A stretch of 64,000 nucleotides of DNA from Anaerobacillus alkaliphilus (GTDB lineage Bacteria > Bacillota > Bacilli > Bacillales > Anaerobacillaceae). Position numbers and translations under genes: made by a program. The notes beneath the pieces were generated by a model. That model did not search any database. It saw only the letters and a program-made list of their open reading frames with translations, and was not told where the DNA came from. Below, one piece after another: positions 42,528-52,196 of the stretch (position 1 is the stretch's first letter; the number at the start of each line of letters is the position of its first letter). The stretch is from positions 62,001-126,000 of the forward strand of contig NZ_QOUX01000042.1 in assembly GCF_004116265.1 (NCBI RefSeq). Reading direction: 5' to 3'.

Positions 42528-43109
42528 TTGGGGAAAAATAAAAATTGGTGGAAACTTGCATTTTTTTGCCTAACAAGTAGCTTATTATTACTGATTGTTA
42601 TATTATTGGTTACGTTTTATCTCCTATTCCCGGCATCCACAAATTATGGGTATGACAGTTATCAGTCAAGTGGAGAGACTTTGTTTGTTATTACAACAAC
42701 AAAAGAAAAGCTTAATTACTTTTTGGCGGAACAAATTACACGTGACCACGGACGGAATTTTCAAATTATCTTAGATGAACACGTATTGTTAGAAGCTGCT
42801 GTCCCACTGCTCGGAAGAACTGTCCCATTTCAATTGTATTTGCAGCCTGAAGTACAAGGTGGGAATTTGGCATTGAGAAGTGAAAAATTTCAAATTGGAG
42901 AATTCCGATTACCATCTGAAACGCTGTTTAGACTTATCAAGAACACCATTAGTTTTCCTGAATGGATCCTGGTTGATGTGAATGAGGAAATGATATTTTT
43001 AAGGCTAAATGATATAGAGGCATTAGAAACAATGTATATTAGAATAATAAAATTTGATTTAGAAAGCGATCAAATTGAATTTGAACTGGTGTCTAAGGGT
43101 AATAATTAA
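42528..43109 (+). CDS. YpmS/DUF2140-like membrane-anchored protein
   Basis: The product has 193 residues. The start is TTG 42528 after AAAGGAG. One N-terminal membrane segment (about 12-33) is followed by an external domain with TKEKLNYFLAEQI, LGRTVPFQLYLQPEV and LPSETLFRLIKN, the pattern of DUF2140/YpmS proteins. The role is unknown. It stands in the spot between prsA and yhaI. Confidence 0.8.
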   Translation: MGKNKNWWKLAFFCLTSSLLLLIVILLVTFYLLFPASTNYGYDSYQSSGETLFVITTTKEKLNYFLAEQITRDHGRNFQIILDEHVLLEAAVPLLGRTVPFQLYLQPEVQGGNLALRSEKFQIGEFRLPSETLFRLIKNTISFPEWILVDVNEEMIFLRLNDIEALETMYIRIIKFDLESDQIEFELVSKGNN

Positions 43110-43190
43110 TAACAAGGACACACGTTTTCACATGTTGCCACTCCTGCGAGAACTCATGTATAATGACAAATCATACGAAAGGGGATTATT

Positions 43191-43526
43191 ATGGAAACAA
43201 ATGAAGATAAAATGCTAAGATTAGAGTTCTATCAAGAACTTTTTCTGTCTGTAATTAATAACTCCTACCCTTTTTATGCACTAATCATTAAACATGAGCT
43301 TTCAAAAAAAGAAGTTGAGGAAATTTATGTTCTCTGTACAAAATTAAACAATGAGTATAAAAGGCAAAAAGAAGAGGGATTTGTTACGTTTCTCCCTCTT
43401 CTCACACACTTTGTTGGTATGCTTAATTATAAGTTAAATCCACATAAAACAATAGATGCTTTGTACGAACAAGGCATCTATCAAGGGTTGATGGCTGAGT
43501 TTATTTCAATTATCCAGAAAAATTAA
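43191..43526 (+). CDS. yhaI: DUF1878 family protein YhaI
   Basis: The product has 111 residues, soluble and helical, with [22 protein letters not shown] and [18 protein letters not shown] as in YhaI. The function is unknown. Its end overlaps the end of scoC on the other strand by 4 bp, so transcripts of the two are antisense at their 3' ends and no terminator hairpin is seen between them. yhaI also neighbours hpr/scoC in B. subtilis. Confidence 0.9.
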   Translation: METNEDKMLRLEFYQELFLSVINNSYPFYALIIKHELSKKEVEEIYVLCTKLNNEYKRQKEEGFVTFLPLLTHFVGMLNYKLNPHKTIDALYEQGIYQGLMAEFISIIQKN

Positions 43527-44101
43527 ATTGTTTCAGCATTCGCACTAGGCTTTGCAATTAACTTCCCATTTTCCTCACTAAAATCTTGTTCCATTTTTTC
43601 AAGTGTTTTTTCAAAGATTAGCATGAAATCTGCCCCGTAAATATGTCTGACAATAGTCATTAGCTCTGAAAATTCCGGAAATCTTCCATAAAGCTCTTTA
43701 ATCGGCAATGACCCCTCATATACACCATTATTCTTCGGATCGTATACTTCTAAAGTGTCTAAGAGTAGTCTTTCGCCCTCAGCAGTTAAGTATACATATG
43801 TGTTACGCTTGTCATTTTGTTTCTTTGAGAATGTAAGTAATCCTCTTTCCTCTAATTTTTTTGAGAAATTAAAGGCTGTAGATACATGCATGACACCAAA
43901 TTTCGCAATATCAGAAATGGAGGCCCCCTCCAGTTGATAAGCAATAAGTAGAATATGATGTTCATTAATGTTTAATTCAAACGGCTTAATCCAGTTTTGC
44001 CAATCCTTTTCCGTGGACTTCCATAAAGCTTTACTTAATTGAGCCACTTTATGAGAAAATATAATTGATTGTTTAATGGAGTATGGCGCACTTTTATCCA
44101 T
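43523..44101 (-). CDS. scoC: Transition-state regulator ScoC (Hpr)
   Basis: The product is a 192-residue MarR-type winged-helix protein. [41 protein letters not shown] and [11 protein letters not shown] match B. subtilis ScoC almost word for word. ScoC represses extracellular proteases, oligopeptide permeases and some sporulation genes. ATG 44101 follows GGAGGTTTTAT; the in-frame start at 44149 lies before that site. In the 322-bp gap upstream, I see only AT-rich sequence and the yhaH terminator. Confidence 0.95.
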   Translation of the reverse strand: MDKSAPYSIKQSIIFSHKVAQLSKALWKSTEKDWQNWIKPFELNINEHHILLIAYQLEGASISDIAKFGVMHVSTAFNFSKKLEERGLLTFSKKQNDKRNTYVYLTAEGERLLLDTLEVYDPKNNGVYEGSLPIKELYGRFPEFSELMTIVRHIYGADFMLIFEKTLEKMEQDFSEENGKLIAKPSANAETI

Positions 44102-44310
44102 ATAAAACCTCCGTATAAATATGAATTGATGATACAAAGAGTAAAGCAATTTAGAATTTTCATTATTTTTTCAGTAAAATGTTATTTACATAATAGCATA
44201 TTATCTAAACTAATAACAACATAAAATTGAATTTATTTTATTTTTCTGAAAATATGCACTGCAGTAGAGCTTTAAAGGAGAAGTTTTTAGAATTTATGTG
44301 CCAAATAGAC

Positions 44311-44346
44311 AAAAAAGGCTCCCGTCATAATGAATGACTTGAAGCC
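44311..44346 (-). terminator. Probable terminator of yhaH
   Basis: On the minus strand, GGCT...AGCC encloses GTCAT/ATGAC and is followed by TTTTTT. It lies about 78 bp past the yhaH stop. Confidence 0.6.
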
Positions 44347-44423
44347 AAGTTATGTCTTTTTTGCTTTAATTTTGTGACATTCTCAGCAATTGCTAAAGGA
44401 TTACTTAGCTTTTGTAACAAGTA

Positions 44424-44786
44424 TTAGGTTAATGGTCTTTTGATTTCTTTTTCAAGTTGATCAATGGTCTCATGGAGTTCTTGAATACTCTTTTGGATGT
44501 CATTCATTGTAGGTTCAACATCCTTTTTCCACTCATTAATTGAGTTTTTAACATCAGACGTAACTGTCTTAAAAGTTGAAGCCCCATCTTTTGCCACGGA
44601 TTCTACCTGGTTTCTAAGTTGAACTGTCTTTTCTCGAACATTGGTGAGAGAAGTCATAAGATTGTTGACATTGCTAACTACTAATTGTTGTACTTCATTT
44701 CCTGATTTTGGAGTAGATAGCAAAGCAATTGTCCCACCGATAACACTTCCTGTGATAAAACCGTAGAATAGCGATTTTCCATTCAT
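44424..44786 (-). CDS. yhaH: YtxH-domain protein YhaH
   Basis: The product has 120 residues from ATG 44786. A short hydrophobic Gly-rich segment (FYGFITGSVIGGTIALLSTPKSG) gives a YtxH-type membrane anchor. A long coiled-coil tail follows (about 40-118; SIQELHETIDQLEKEIK). A TTG at 44798 is the upstream alternative; the ribosome site AAAGGA fits either start imperfectly. YhaH is near hpr in B. subtilis too. The function is unknown, possibly stress related. Confidence 0.85.
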   Translation of the reverse strand: MNGKSLFYGFITGSVIGGTIALLSTPKSGNEVQQLVVSNVNNLMTSLTNVREKTVQLRNQVESVAKDGASTFKTVTSDVKNSINEWKKDVEPTMNDIQKSIQELHETIDQLEKEIKRPLT

Positions 44787-44945
44787 AATTTTCACCAATC
44801 CTTTCCTCTTTAGGGTTTTCCGTTTTTTTATTAGATTATCACACTTTGCCCAATCTTTGAATATAATTATAATATTTCAATAATATTCTTTTGCCCACAG
44901 TACTAATGAGCTTAAAAAAAGATGCATAAAGGGGAGGGAATGAAA

Positions 44946-45146
44946 ATGTATGGTTTTGTCTTTGGATTATTCGCTTTAGCGCTACTCTTCATGTATGGAA
45001 TGATTCACACGTTCTCTTTAGTCAAGAAAATGAAATTTGAAATAGAACATAGAGAGATGTATATAAGATATGGTAGAATGCTGGGCTTCTATGGGTGTGT
45101 AAGCTTTCTCATAGGTATTATTTTCTACGTATATGGAGTTGGATGA
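44946..45146 (+). CDS. Two-helix small membrane protein
   Basis: The product has 66 residues from ATG 44946, which is well spaced after GGGGAGGG; ATG 44940 is an alternative. Hydrophobic helices lie at about 1-21 and 43-63, with a basic loop KKMKFEIEHREMYIRYGR between them. I do not recognise it. It is divergent from yhaH and convergent with serC. Confidence 0.65.
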   Translation: MYGFVFGLFALALLFMYGMIHTFSLVKKMKFEIEHREMYIRYGRMLGFYGCVSFLIGIIFYVYGVG

Positions 45147-45167
45147 TCTTAGAGAATGAAAATAAGA

Positions 45168-45198
45168 CTGCCTCTTTAGTCCATAGACCTTGAGGCAG
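45168..45198. terminator. Possible terminator between convergent genes
   Basis: CTGCCTC/GAGGCAG with a 17-nt loop. On the minus strand it is followed by TCTTATTTTC and would serve serC. Confidence 0.5.
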
Positions 45199-45209
45199 AG
45201 CTACATTTT

Positions 45210-46307
45210 TTAGTTAGTTTGATTTTCTTCTTTAAACATTATCATAAATTGCTGAAGTGCTTTACACGCCTCATAAGGAACAGCGTTATATAGTGATGCT
45301 CTACAGCCACCAACAGAGCGATGGCCATTTAAACCAATAAATCCAGCTTCCTTAGCCTCTGCGAGGAATTTCTTGTCTAATTCATTTGTAGGTAACTGGA
45401 AGGTGACATTCATTAATGAACGACTGTCTTTCTCCGCATGACCTCTATAAAAACCGTTACTTTGGTCAATCACATCATATAGTAGTGATGCTTTAATCTC
45501 GTTAGCGGTGGCTATCTCCTTGACCCCACCAAGGTCTTTGACCCAGTGTAATACCTTGTTCAACATATAAATTGAGAAGGTTGGTGGGGTATTGTAGAGT
45601 GAATTGTTTATCGCATGTGTATCGTATCTAAGAACTGTTGGAATTGAACTAGATGATACTTTTTCTAGCAAGTCTTTACGGACAATTACAACTGTAACCC
45701 CAGAAGGCCCTAGATTTTTCTGAGCCCCTGCATATATCATTGCAAATCTTTCAATTGGTAGCGGTTTACTTAATATATCGCTGGACATATCAGCAATTAG
45801 CATTGAATCCTTAGTTTCAGGAAAATCCTTCCACTGGGTTCCGTAAATCGTGTTGTTGGATGTTATGTGTAAGTAAGCATCCTCGGGAGAGACAATTAGT
45901 TCAGATAAGTTAGGTATTCGACTGTAGTTTTCTTCCTTCGTACTTGCAGCAACTGTTGTAGCACGTCCTAAGATCTTTGCTTCTTTTAGAGCCTTTTCTG
46001 ACCAAACGCCTGTAAGAACATAATTTCCTATTTCGTTCCCATTTAGAAAATTCATTGGGACCATAGTGAATTGTAGACTAGCGCCTCCTTGTAAAAAGAG
46101 GATTTCATAGTTTTCAGGAATGTTTAATAGCTCTTTTAATAAGCTTTGTGCCTCGTTGTGAATAGTTTCAAATTCTTTGCTTCTATGGCTGAGCTCCATC
46201 ACAGACATTCCAGTATCACGAAAATTCAGTAGTTCCTCTTGTGCCTGTTGTAACACTATTTCTGGTAGTGCAGAAGGACCAGCATTAAAATTGTACGCTC
46301 GTTTCAC
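45210..46307 (-). CDS. serC: Phosphoserine aminotransferase
   Basis: The product has 365 residues. The start GTG 46307 follows GGGAGTG; in-frame ATG 46331 lies upstream of this site. The N-terminal RAYNFNAGPSALP, the substrate motif MELSHRSKEFE, and the PLP lysine in YAGAQKNLGPSGV are diagnostic, as is GHRSVGGCRASLYNA at the end. It converts 3-phosphohydroxypyruvate and glutamate to phosphoserine in serine synthesis and also acts in pyridoxal phosphate synthesis. It lies between yhaH and hit, as in B. subtilis. No T-box or other leader was seen. Confidence 0.96.
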   Translation of the reverse strand: MKRAYNFNAGPSALPEIVLQQAQEELLNFRDTGMSVMELSHRSKEFETIHNEAQSLLKELLNIPENYEILFLQGGASLQFTMVPMNFLNGNEIGNYVLTGVWSEKALKEAKILGRATTVAASTKEENYSRIPNLSELIVSPEDAYLHITSNNTIYGTQWKDFPETKDSMLIADMSSDILSKPLPIERFAMIYAGAQKNLGPSGVTVVIVRKDLLEKVSSSSIPTVLRYDTHAINNSLYNTPPTFSIYMLNKVLHWVKDLGGVKEIATANEIKASLLYDVIDQSNGFYRGHAEKDSRSLMNVTFQLPTNELDKKFLAEAKEAGFIGLNGHRSVGGCRASLYNAVPYEACKALQQFMIMFKEENQTN

Positions 46308-46428
46308 GATTTCACTCCCTAACTTATACATTCACACTTTAAATGGTTAAAATTTATTTATATCCTAACATGCAGAAGTCCAATAGGCTATATGTTTTTT
46401 CATTATTCTTAAAATTTTTAAATAGAAA

Positions 46429-46452
46429 AAAACTAGCCATGAGGCTAGTTTT
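46429..46452 (-). terminator. Intrinsic terminator of hit
   Basis: AAAACTAGCC/GGCTAGTTTT with an ATGA loop, followed on the minus strand by T residues. Confidence 0.85.
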
Positions 46453-46882
46453 ACTTTAGAGATGAAGATATGTCTTTCGCAATTTGCTTAAGGTCTTCCC
46501 CTGAATACTGGCTGCTATGGTCTTTCCATACAGCGCCAAAGCCATCCCCCTTCCCGTAGCGGGGAAGCAGATGTAAATGATAATGGAAAACAGTTTGTCC
46601 AGCGGCTTTACCGTTGTTATTTAATATGTTCAGTCCTAATGGTTGAAATGCATCTTTTATTGCATTAGCAATTTTCGGAACCACACTAAATAATTCTTTT
46701 GCTGTTTCTGGCTTTAATTCAAAAATATTTTCTTGATGAAGTTTTGGAATAACGAGTGTATGTCCTTTAGAAACTTGACTAAGATCGAGGAATGCTAGGA
46801 CATGTTCATTTTCGAAAACTTTTGCTGCGGGAATTTCACCATTAACGATTTTGCAAAAAATACAGTTGTCATGGTTTGACAT
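46451..46882 (-). CDS. hit: HIT family nucleotide hydrolase
   Basis: The product has 143 residues. Zinc-type residues lie in the N-terminal CIFCKIVNGEIPA, and the histidine triad reads HYHLHLLPRY, with the last His of HxHxH replaced by the family-typical hydrophobic context. ATG 46882 follows AAAGGGTGATT; the in-frame ATG 46918 is upstream of that site. HIT proteins cleave nucleoside phosphoramidates and similar compounds. It is divergent from ecsABC, as in B. subtilis. Confidence 0.93.
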   Translation of the reverse strand: MSNHDNCIFCKIVNGEIPAAKVFENEHVLAFLDLSQVSKGHTLVIPKLHQENIFELKPETAKELFSVVPKIANAIKDAFQPLGLNILNNNGKAAGQTVFHYHLHLLPRYGKGDGFGAVWKDHSSQYSGEDLKQIAKDISSSLK

Positions 46883-47099
46883 TGTAATCACCCTTTCAAA
46901 ACCTTTTATTCTAACCATTGTATCCTAAATAACTAAAGAATATTTTCTATTATAGCTAATTTTTCCATAACTAGTTTTAAAAAATCAAGTAAAAGGTTGA
47001 CCTTTTTGGTTTTTATAAAGTAGTAGGTAATTACCAATCATCACGAAAATCTGATAGTATAGTAATAGTGTAAATTTTTTCTAAATAAGGAGAAATGGG

Positions 47100-47837
47100 A
47101 TGAATAAACTATTACAGTTGGATCGACTACATGGCGGCTATCATAAGGGTAAGCCTGTTTTGCATGATATTTCTTTTTCCGTTAATAAAGGGGAAATTGT
47201 TGGATTAATTGGGTTAAATGGTGCTGGAAAGAGTACGACGATAAAACATATTCTAGGTTTAATGGAGGCTCAGACAGGTGAAATTCGCATTAACGGCAAG
47301 AAGTTTCTAGACGACCCTAACGAATATCGTCGTTCGTATGCGTATATTCCTGAGACACCCATATTATATGAAGACTTAACATTACAGGAACATTTACAAG
47401 TTACGGCAATGGCATATGGTTTAACCGAAGAGGAACTAAAGGAAAGAAGTACATATCTATTAAAAGAGTTTCGCATGGAAAAAATGCTTAATTGGTTTCC
47501 AGGGCACTTTTCAAAAGGGATGCGCCAAAAAGTGATGATCATGTGTGCCTTTTTATTGTATCCACCTCTTTATATTGTCGATGAACCATTTATTGGTTTA
47601 GACCCAATCGCTATTAAATCTTTACTAAATCATATTGTGTCTATGAAAGAAAGAGGAGCGGGGATTCTCATGTCTACTCATATACTTTCGACAGCAGAGA
47701 GGTATTGTGATCGCTTTATCATGCTTCATCACGGAAAAATCATTGTAGAAGGAACTCTAGAAGAGCTACGAGAAAAAACAAACATGCCAAAGGCTGCGCT
47801 AGATGACATCTATATTGAAATTACGAAGGAAGATTAA
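47100..47837 (+). CDS. ecsA: ABC transporter ATPase EcsA
   Basis: The product has 245 residues. Walker A is GLNGAGKSTT, the Q-loop region is YIPETPILYEDLT, the signature is FSKGMRQKVM (a variant of LSGGQ), and Walker B is LYIVDEPFIGLD. With EcsB it forms the ABC transporter that affects protein secretion, competence, sporulation and biofilm in B. subtilis, partly through intramembrane proteolysis. The ribosome site AAGGAG precedes the ATG. It is followed by ecsB after 2 bp. Confidence 0.95.
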   Translation: MNKLLQLDRLHGGYHKGKPVLHDISFSVNKGEIVGLIGLNGAGKSTTIKHILGLMEAQTGEIRINGKKFLDDPNEYRRSYAYIPETPILYEDLTLQEHLQVTAMAYGLTEEELKERSTYLLKEFRMEKMLNWFPGHFSKGMRQKVMIMCAFLLYPPLYIVDEPFIGLDPIAIKSLLNHIVSMKERGAGILMSTHILSTAERYCDRFIMLHHGKIIVEGTLEELREKTNMPKAALDDIYIEITKED

Positions 47838-47839
47838 TT

Positions 47840-49066
47840 ATGAATAGTATTCAAGCTTTATGGAGTAATCGTGTAAAAGAATACTGGAACATGGCGATAC
47901 GTTATTTGCGCTTAATCGGTAATAGTGGATTTTTATTTGCTATCTATATCGGGATTATCGTGGGAAGTTATTATTATAGTGAATTACTTAAGTGGCTACC
48001 TGAATGGTTTCCTGCAACATTGTTCCTGGCTTTAGTTACCGCGGTACTATTAACGAAAAGTCCAATAAGAACGTTTGTTAAAGAAGGTGATTTAGTATTT
48101 TTATCACCTATCGAAGGGAAATTAGGTTCATACTTTAGATCATCTTTTTACTACTCTTTAATCATTCAAGCTTTTGTCATCACACTTGTCATGGTGTTAC
48201 TAACACCATTGTACCGATATTTTATCGTAGATGATGCGAAATCGCTTTTGTTTGTCCTTACCATTCTGTTTGTAAGTAAGGCTTGGAACCTCTTAGCGCA
48301 GTGGGAAGAGGGGAGGTTGCTATTTACAAGTGGACGTTTCTCTCATCGAGTTGGAAGATTCATGATAAATATTGTGTTAACTTATTTGATGTTTGTTGGA
48401 GCCTCTCTTTATTTCTTGGTAGCTATTCTGATCATTAAGGGGCTGTTATTGTTCGTTTATTACCAACACATGAAGAAACAGCATAGTTTAAAATGGGAGT
48501 ATTTAATTGAAACAGAAGAACGTATGGTCATGTCATTTTATCGGATCGCCAATATGTTTACAGATGTGCCAAAGTTGAGCACGAAGGTTAAAAGGAGAAA
48601 GCTGTTAAGTTCAATTCCAAATATGCTTGCCTTTGGTCAATTATCGACATTCAAGTACTTGTACCTAAAATCATTCTTTAGAGCAAATGATTATTTTGGT
48701 GTGTATCTTCGTTTATTACTTATCGGAATTGTCTTTGTCTTTTATGTTCAATTTGATTACGGGAAGGTTTTTATAGCTATCCTTTTTCTCTATATGTCAG
48801 CACTACAACTATCAACTCTGATTAATCATCATAATCTCAAAATGTGGACGGACTTGTACCCGATTGATAGGGAGTTACGTACTCAGTCCTTTACTACGAT
48901 TGTATTTTCATTGTTATCGGTAAAAACGGTTGTTTTTACACTGGCAACAATTGTAGCAACTACTTCTTATTTAGAACCAATTCTTGTACTTTTACTAGGA
49001 ATATTTGTTAGTTATGCATATTCGTTTATTATGTTACGTAAGAAAGTGATAAGTAATTTTACCTAG
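47840..49066 (+). CDS. ecsB: ABC transporter permease EcsB
   Basis: The product has 408 residues, with membrane helices in groups at about 25-75, 100-140, 165-205, 285-330 and 350-400. It resembles EcsB in length and in motifs such as GDLVFLSPIEGKLGSYF. It is the membrane partner of EcsA. The transported substrate is still debated; recent work on the family points to peptides. It is translationally close to ecsA. Confidence 0.93.
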   Translation: MNSIQALWSNRVKEYWNMAIRYLRLIGNSGFLFAIYIGIIVGSYYYSELLKWLPEWFPATLFLALVTAVLLTKSPIRTFVKEGDLVFLSPIEGKLGSYFRSSFYYSLIIQAFVITLVMVLLTPLYRYFIVDDAKSLLFVLTILFVSKAWNLLAQWEEGRLLFTSGRFSHRVGRFMINIVLTYLMFVGASLYFLVAILIIKGLLLFVYYQHMKKQHSLKWEYLIETEERMVMSFYRIANMFTDVPKLSTKVKRRKLLSSIPNMLAFGQLSTFKYLYLKSFFRANDYFGVYLRLLLIGIVFVFYVQFDYGKVFIAILFLYMSALQLSTLINHHNLKMWTDLYPIDRELRTQSFTTIVFSLLSVKTVVFTLATIVATTSYLEPILVLLLGIFVSYAYSFIMLRKKVISNFT

Positions 49067-49081
49067 AAAGGAATTCTTATC

Positions 49082-49810
49082 GTGCCATTTTATGAGGAAA
49101 AAACTAGGCGAGAGTTAGCAGAGTGGGAAAAAAAGCTACTTAAGGAAGGGTTTTTTGCGAAAAAATATGCTAAAACAATTCAAACAAAAATTAACGAACG
49201 TATCCCAGAAAAGATACACCAGCTGTTTACAACTAGTATAAAAAATATGGTCCAGGCAACCTTAGTTGGTTCGGAAATCACGTCGAAAACGATCCCTCTT
49301 GAGAAAGCTACTCTTGAAGAACGTGAAAAAAAATTAGAGGAGACCATCAAGTTTTATAAAAAAACGGCTGCAGTAGAGGGAGCTGGAACTGGTGCAGGAG
49401 GAATTCTCCTGGGTATGGTGGATTTCCCCTTACTATTATCAATAAAAATGAAGTTTCTATTTGAAGCAGCTAGTTTGTATGGATTTGATGTGAAGGATTA
49501 CCGGGAGCGGTTGTATATTTTATACTTATTTCAGCTTGCTTTTTCAAGCGATACCAAAAAGAAACAAGTGTACCAGAAACTTAAAAACTGGGATGAGTTG
49601 AAAATTCAATTACCTGAGAAAGAAGTATATTTAGAAGAGATTAACTGGAAAGAGTTTCAGCTTGAGTATCGTGATCATATTGATTTAATAAAAATGCTTC
49701 AACTAATTCCTGGTTTTGGTGCTATTGTTGGAGCCTTTGCCAATTATCATTTCCTTGAGGTTCTAGGCGAAACTGCCAAAAATGGCTACAGAATGAGACT
49801 ACTGAAATAA
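49082..49810 (+). CDS. ecsC: EcsC family protein
   Basis: The product has 242 residues and starts at GTG. A Gly-rich hydrophobic segment (AVEGAGTGAGGILLGMVDFPLL at about 97-117, quoted in part) and the end LIPGFGAIVGAFANYHFLEVLG are diagnostic of EcsC. It is encoded last in ecsABC; deletion in B. subtilis has little effect. The function is unknown, probably membrane associated. Confidence 0.93.
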   Translation: MPFYEEKTRRELAEWEKKLLKEGFFAKKYAKTIQTKINERIPEKIHQLFTTSIKNMVQATLVGSEITSKTIPLEKATLEEREKKLEETIKFYKKTAAVEGAGTGAGGILLGMVDFPLLLSIKMKFLFEAASLYGFDVKDYRERLYILYLFQLAFSSDTKKKQVYQKLKNWDELKIQLPEKEVYLEEINWKEFQLEYRDHIDLIKMLQLIPGFGAIVGAFANYHFLEVLGETAKNGYRMRLLK

Positions 49811-49854
49811 AAAAAGAGTTGATGAGGGAAAATGAACTTTCATCAACTCTTTTT
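49811..49854. terminator. Bidirectional terminator between ecsC and yhaA
   Basis: AAAAAGAGTTGATGA/TCATCAACTCTTTTT is a perfect 15-bp stem with a 14-nt loop and A and T tracts on both sides. Confidence 0.9.
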
Positions 49855-49865
49855 TGTGTAGAATA

Positions 49866-51041
49866 TTATTCTTTTGTATAATGCAGTGCTAGCTCTCCGA
49901 GTAATTTAGCAGAAATTAGTAATGACTTTTCATCAATATCAAATTTAGGGTGATGATGTGGATAAGCTCTGTCCCATGTCGAGTCCTTTGCCCCTGTAAA
50001 GAAGAAAGCACCCTTTACGTGGTGAAGATAATAAGAGAAATCCTCGCCGCCCATTTGTGGAACCATATCTTCTACCTCATCGACACCAGGAATATTTTGA
50101 GCTAATACAGCTACTTGAAGTGCCTCATCATGGTGGTTAATTAGTGCAGGGTAACCCTTTTCATAGACTACGTTTCCACTAACATCTCCCGCTAAACATA
50201 TACCTTCTACAACTCTTTTAATCTCATTTTCCAATGCTGTTTGAACACGTTCATTAAAAGAACGAGCAGTTCCAACTATTTTTACACTATCAGCAATTAC
50301 ATTGAAGGCGTTCTTGGCTTCAAAAGAACCAACTGAGACAACTGCAGATTCCATTGGACTAATTCTTCGGCTTACGATTTGTTGTAGTGCGAGTACGATC
50401 TGAGCACCAATAACAATAGAGTCTTTAGTTTCGTGTGGTTTTGCACCGTGCCCACCTTGTCCCTGAACGGTAATTTCAAATCGATCAGCTGCGGCCATGA
50501 TAGGACCTGTTTTATATTGTATTTTTCCTGTAGGTTCAGTTGCCCAGAGATGTGTTCCAAAAATATAATCTACGCCATCTAAGCAACCATCTTCAATCAT
50601 TGCAATTGCACCACCTGGAGCCAACTCCTCAGCGTGTTGATGGATGAAAACAATCGTTCCTGATAACTCATCTTTTAATGAGTTTATTGCTTTAGCTAAA
50701 CCTAGTAAGCTAGCAGTGTGACCATCATGTCCACATGCATGCATGACTCCAGGTACTTTTGATTTATAAGGTACATCTTTTTCATCTTGAATAGGAAGAG
50801 CATCAAAATCAGCTCGTAAGGCAACGGTTTTTCCAGGTTTGTTGCCTCGAAGGGTTGCAACGACACCGCGTCCACCAACATTTTCTTGAACCTCATGGCC
50901 TAACTCTCTGTGGAAATCAGCAATAAGTTTAGGAGTCTTAACTTCATGAAAGGATAGTTCAGGATTTTCATGGAGATGACGACGAAGTGAGACTATTTCT
51001 TCAAAATTCTCATCGATTGCTTTAAAAAGGTTTTCTTTCAT
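49866..51041 (-). CDS. yhaA: M20 family amidohydrolase (YhaA-like)
   Basis: The product has 391 residues. The metal ligands are visible in HACGHDGHTAS, HQHAEELAPGGA and the GTHLW motif, with MGGEDFSYYLHHVKGAFFF near the end. It belongs to the aminoacylase/hippurate hydrolase group that removes acyl groups from amino acids or related amides with two metal ions. ATG 51041 follows CGGAGG. YhaA lies next to ecsC in B. subtilis. The exact substrate cannot be read from the sequence. Confidence 0.92.
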   Translation of the reverse strand: MKENLFKAIDENFEEIVSLRRHLHENPELSFHEVKTPKLIADFHRELGHEVQENVGGRGVVATLRGNKPGKTVALRADFDALPIQDEKDVPYKSKVPGVMHACGHDGHTASLLGLAKAINSLKDELSGTIVFIHQHAEELAPGGAIAMIEDGCLDGVDYIFGTHLWATEPTGKIQYKTGPIMAAADRFEITVQGQGGHGAKPHETKDSIVIGAQIVLALQQIVSRRISPMESAVVSVGSFEAKNAFNVIADSVKIVGTARSFNERVQTALENEIKRVVEGICLAGDVSGNVVYEKGYPALINHHDEALQVAVLAQNIPGVDEVEDMVPQMGGEDFSYYLHHVKGAFFFTGAKDSTWDRAYPHHHPKFDIDEKSLLISAKLLGELALHYTKE

Positions 51042-51160
51042 GTGTAACCTCCGTTTTGTAAACATCCGTTAATTGATTTATATTTTCTTAATTTTAGCAG
51101 GATCTCTTAAAAATAGAAACAGTTAAGTATATGTGTTAACACTTAAGTTAAAGCCAATAA

Positions 51161-51188
51161 AAAAGAACATTTCAAAGTGAAATGTTCC
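51161..51188 (-). terminator. Intrinsic terminator of ccdA
   Basis: GAACATTTCA/TGAAATGTTC with a 3-nt loop, followed on the minus strand by TTTTTTATT. Confidence 0.85.
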
Positions 51189-51205
51189 TACATGTGCTAT
51201 TAAGT

Positions 51206-51937
51206 TTAAAAGTTAAATGGAATAAACTGCGCCAAATACCCTGATAGTCTTGCAAATAGCCCTGTGTAAAGTAAAACACCTAAAACTACCATGATACCAC
51301 CACTTACTTTTTGGATAGTTGGAATGAACTTATTGATCTTTCTAATTTTATTTAATGATCTTGAGTAAAGTATGGCTACAATTAGAAAAGGTATACCTAA
51401 ACCAACTGAGTAGATGAATAATAAGAACATACCAGACGCCATTGTTCCGCTTTGAGCTGCTAAAATTAGAATTGAAGATAAAACAAGACCAATACATGGT
51501 GACCAACCAGCCCCGAAAACAAAGCCAAACATTACTGACCCGATAAAACTCATTGATTTCTTCGGCTTCGTATGTAGGCGCTTTTCATTCATTAGCATCT
51601 TAATTGAGAATAACCCTAGCATTTGTAGACCTAACACAACAATAATAATCCCGCCAATCTTCTCTAGGAGTTCCCGGTTTTTCATGAAGACTTGACCGAT
51701 AAATGTACTTGATGCACCTAATAATAAAAAGATAATTGTAAAGCCAAGGATGAACCCAAGACTTCTTGAAATAATCATTCTTCTGTCTGCATTGACTTGG
51801 TTATTAGATATTTGTGTACCAGTTAACTGCGCTAAGTAAGCTGGTACTAACGGGAAAACACATGGTGATAAAAAGGAGATAACACCAGCGAATAAGGCTA
51901 ACCAGATTGAAATAAACGTAAATTCAGTTATTACCAA
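51206..51937 (-). CDS. ccdA: Cytochrome c biogenesis protein CcdA
   Basis: The product has 243 residues and six helices. The redox cysteines are in SFLSPCVFPLVPAYL and GAGWSPCIGLVLSSI. TTG 51937 after AAGAGGTG is the likeliest start; ATG 51973 lies upstream of that site. CcdA brings reducing power across the membrane for cytochrome c heme attachment and for spore-coat or cortex thiol proteins. It is not followed by a resA-type gene here. A distant second member of the superfamily is at 20185. Confidence 0.92.
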   Translation of the reverse strand: MVITEFTFISIWLALFAGVISFLSPCVFPLVPAYLAQLTGTQISNNQVNADRRMIISRSLGFILGFTIIFLLLGASSTFIGQVFMKNRELLEKIGGIIIVVLGLQMLGLFSIKMLMNEKRLHTKPKKSMSFIGSVMFGFVFGAGWSPCIGLVLSSILILAAQSGTMASGMFLLFIYSVGLGIPFLIVAILYSRSLNKIRKINKFIPTIQKVSGGIMVVLGVLLYTGLFARLSGYLAQFIPFNF

Positions 51938-52196
51938 AGAAAACACCTCTTTATAGTTTGGAGTATAGAGCATAAGGGAAAAGAACTATTCATATATTTT
52001 CTCATTAACAGTTGACCCTATTTATACAATAATCGATATTTACTATATTATCATGGACAATTGTTAACAAAGTGAAAACAATCTTGTAACTTTATGATAC
52101 GTTGTTTCGTATAGAAAATAAAGTCGGATAGGTTCAATATTTGTCGAACCTAGGTTAAAATTGAATTTAGAGACTGCACTAGAAAGGGGGACGACG

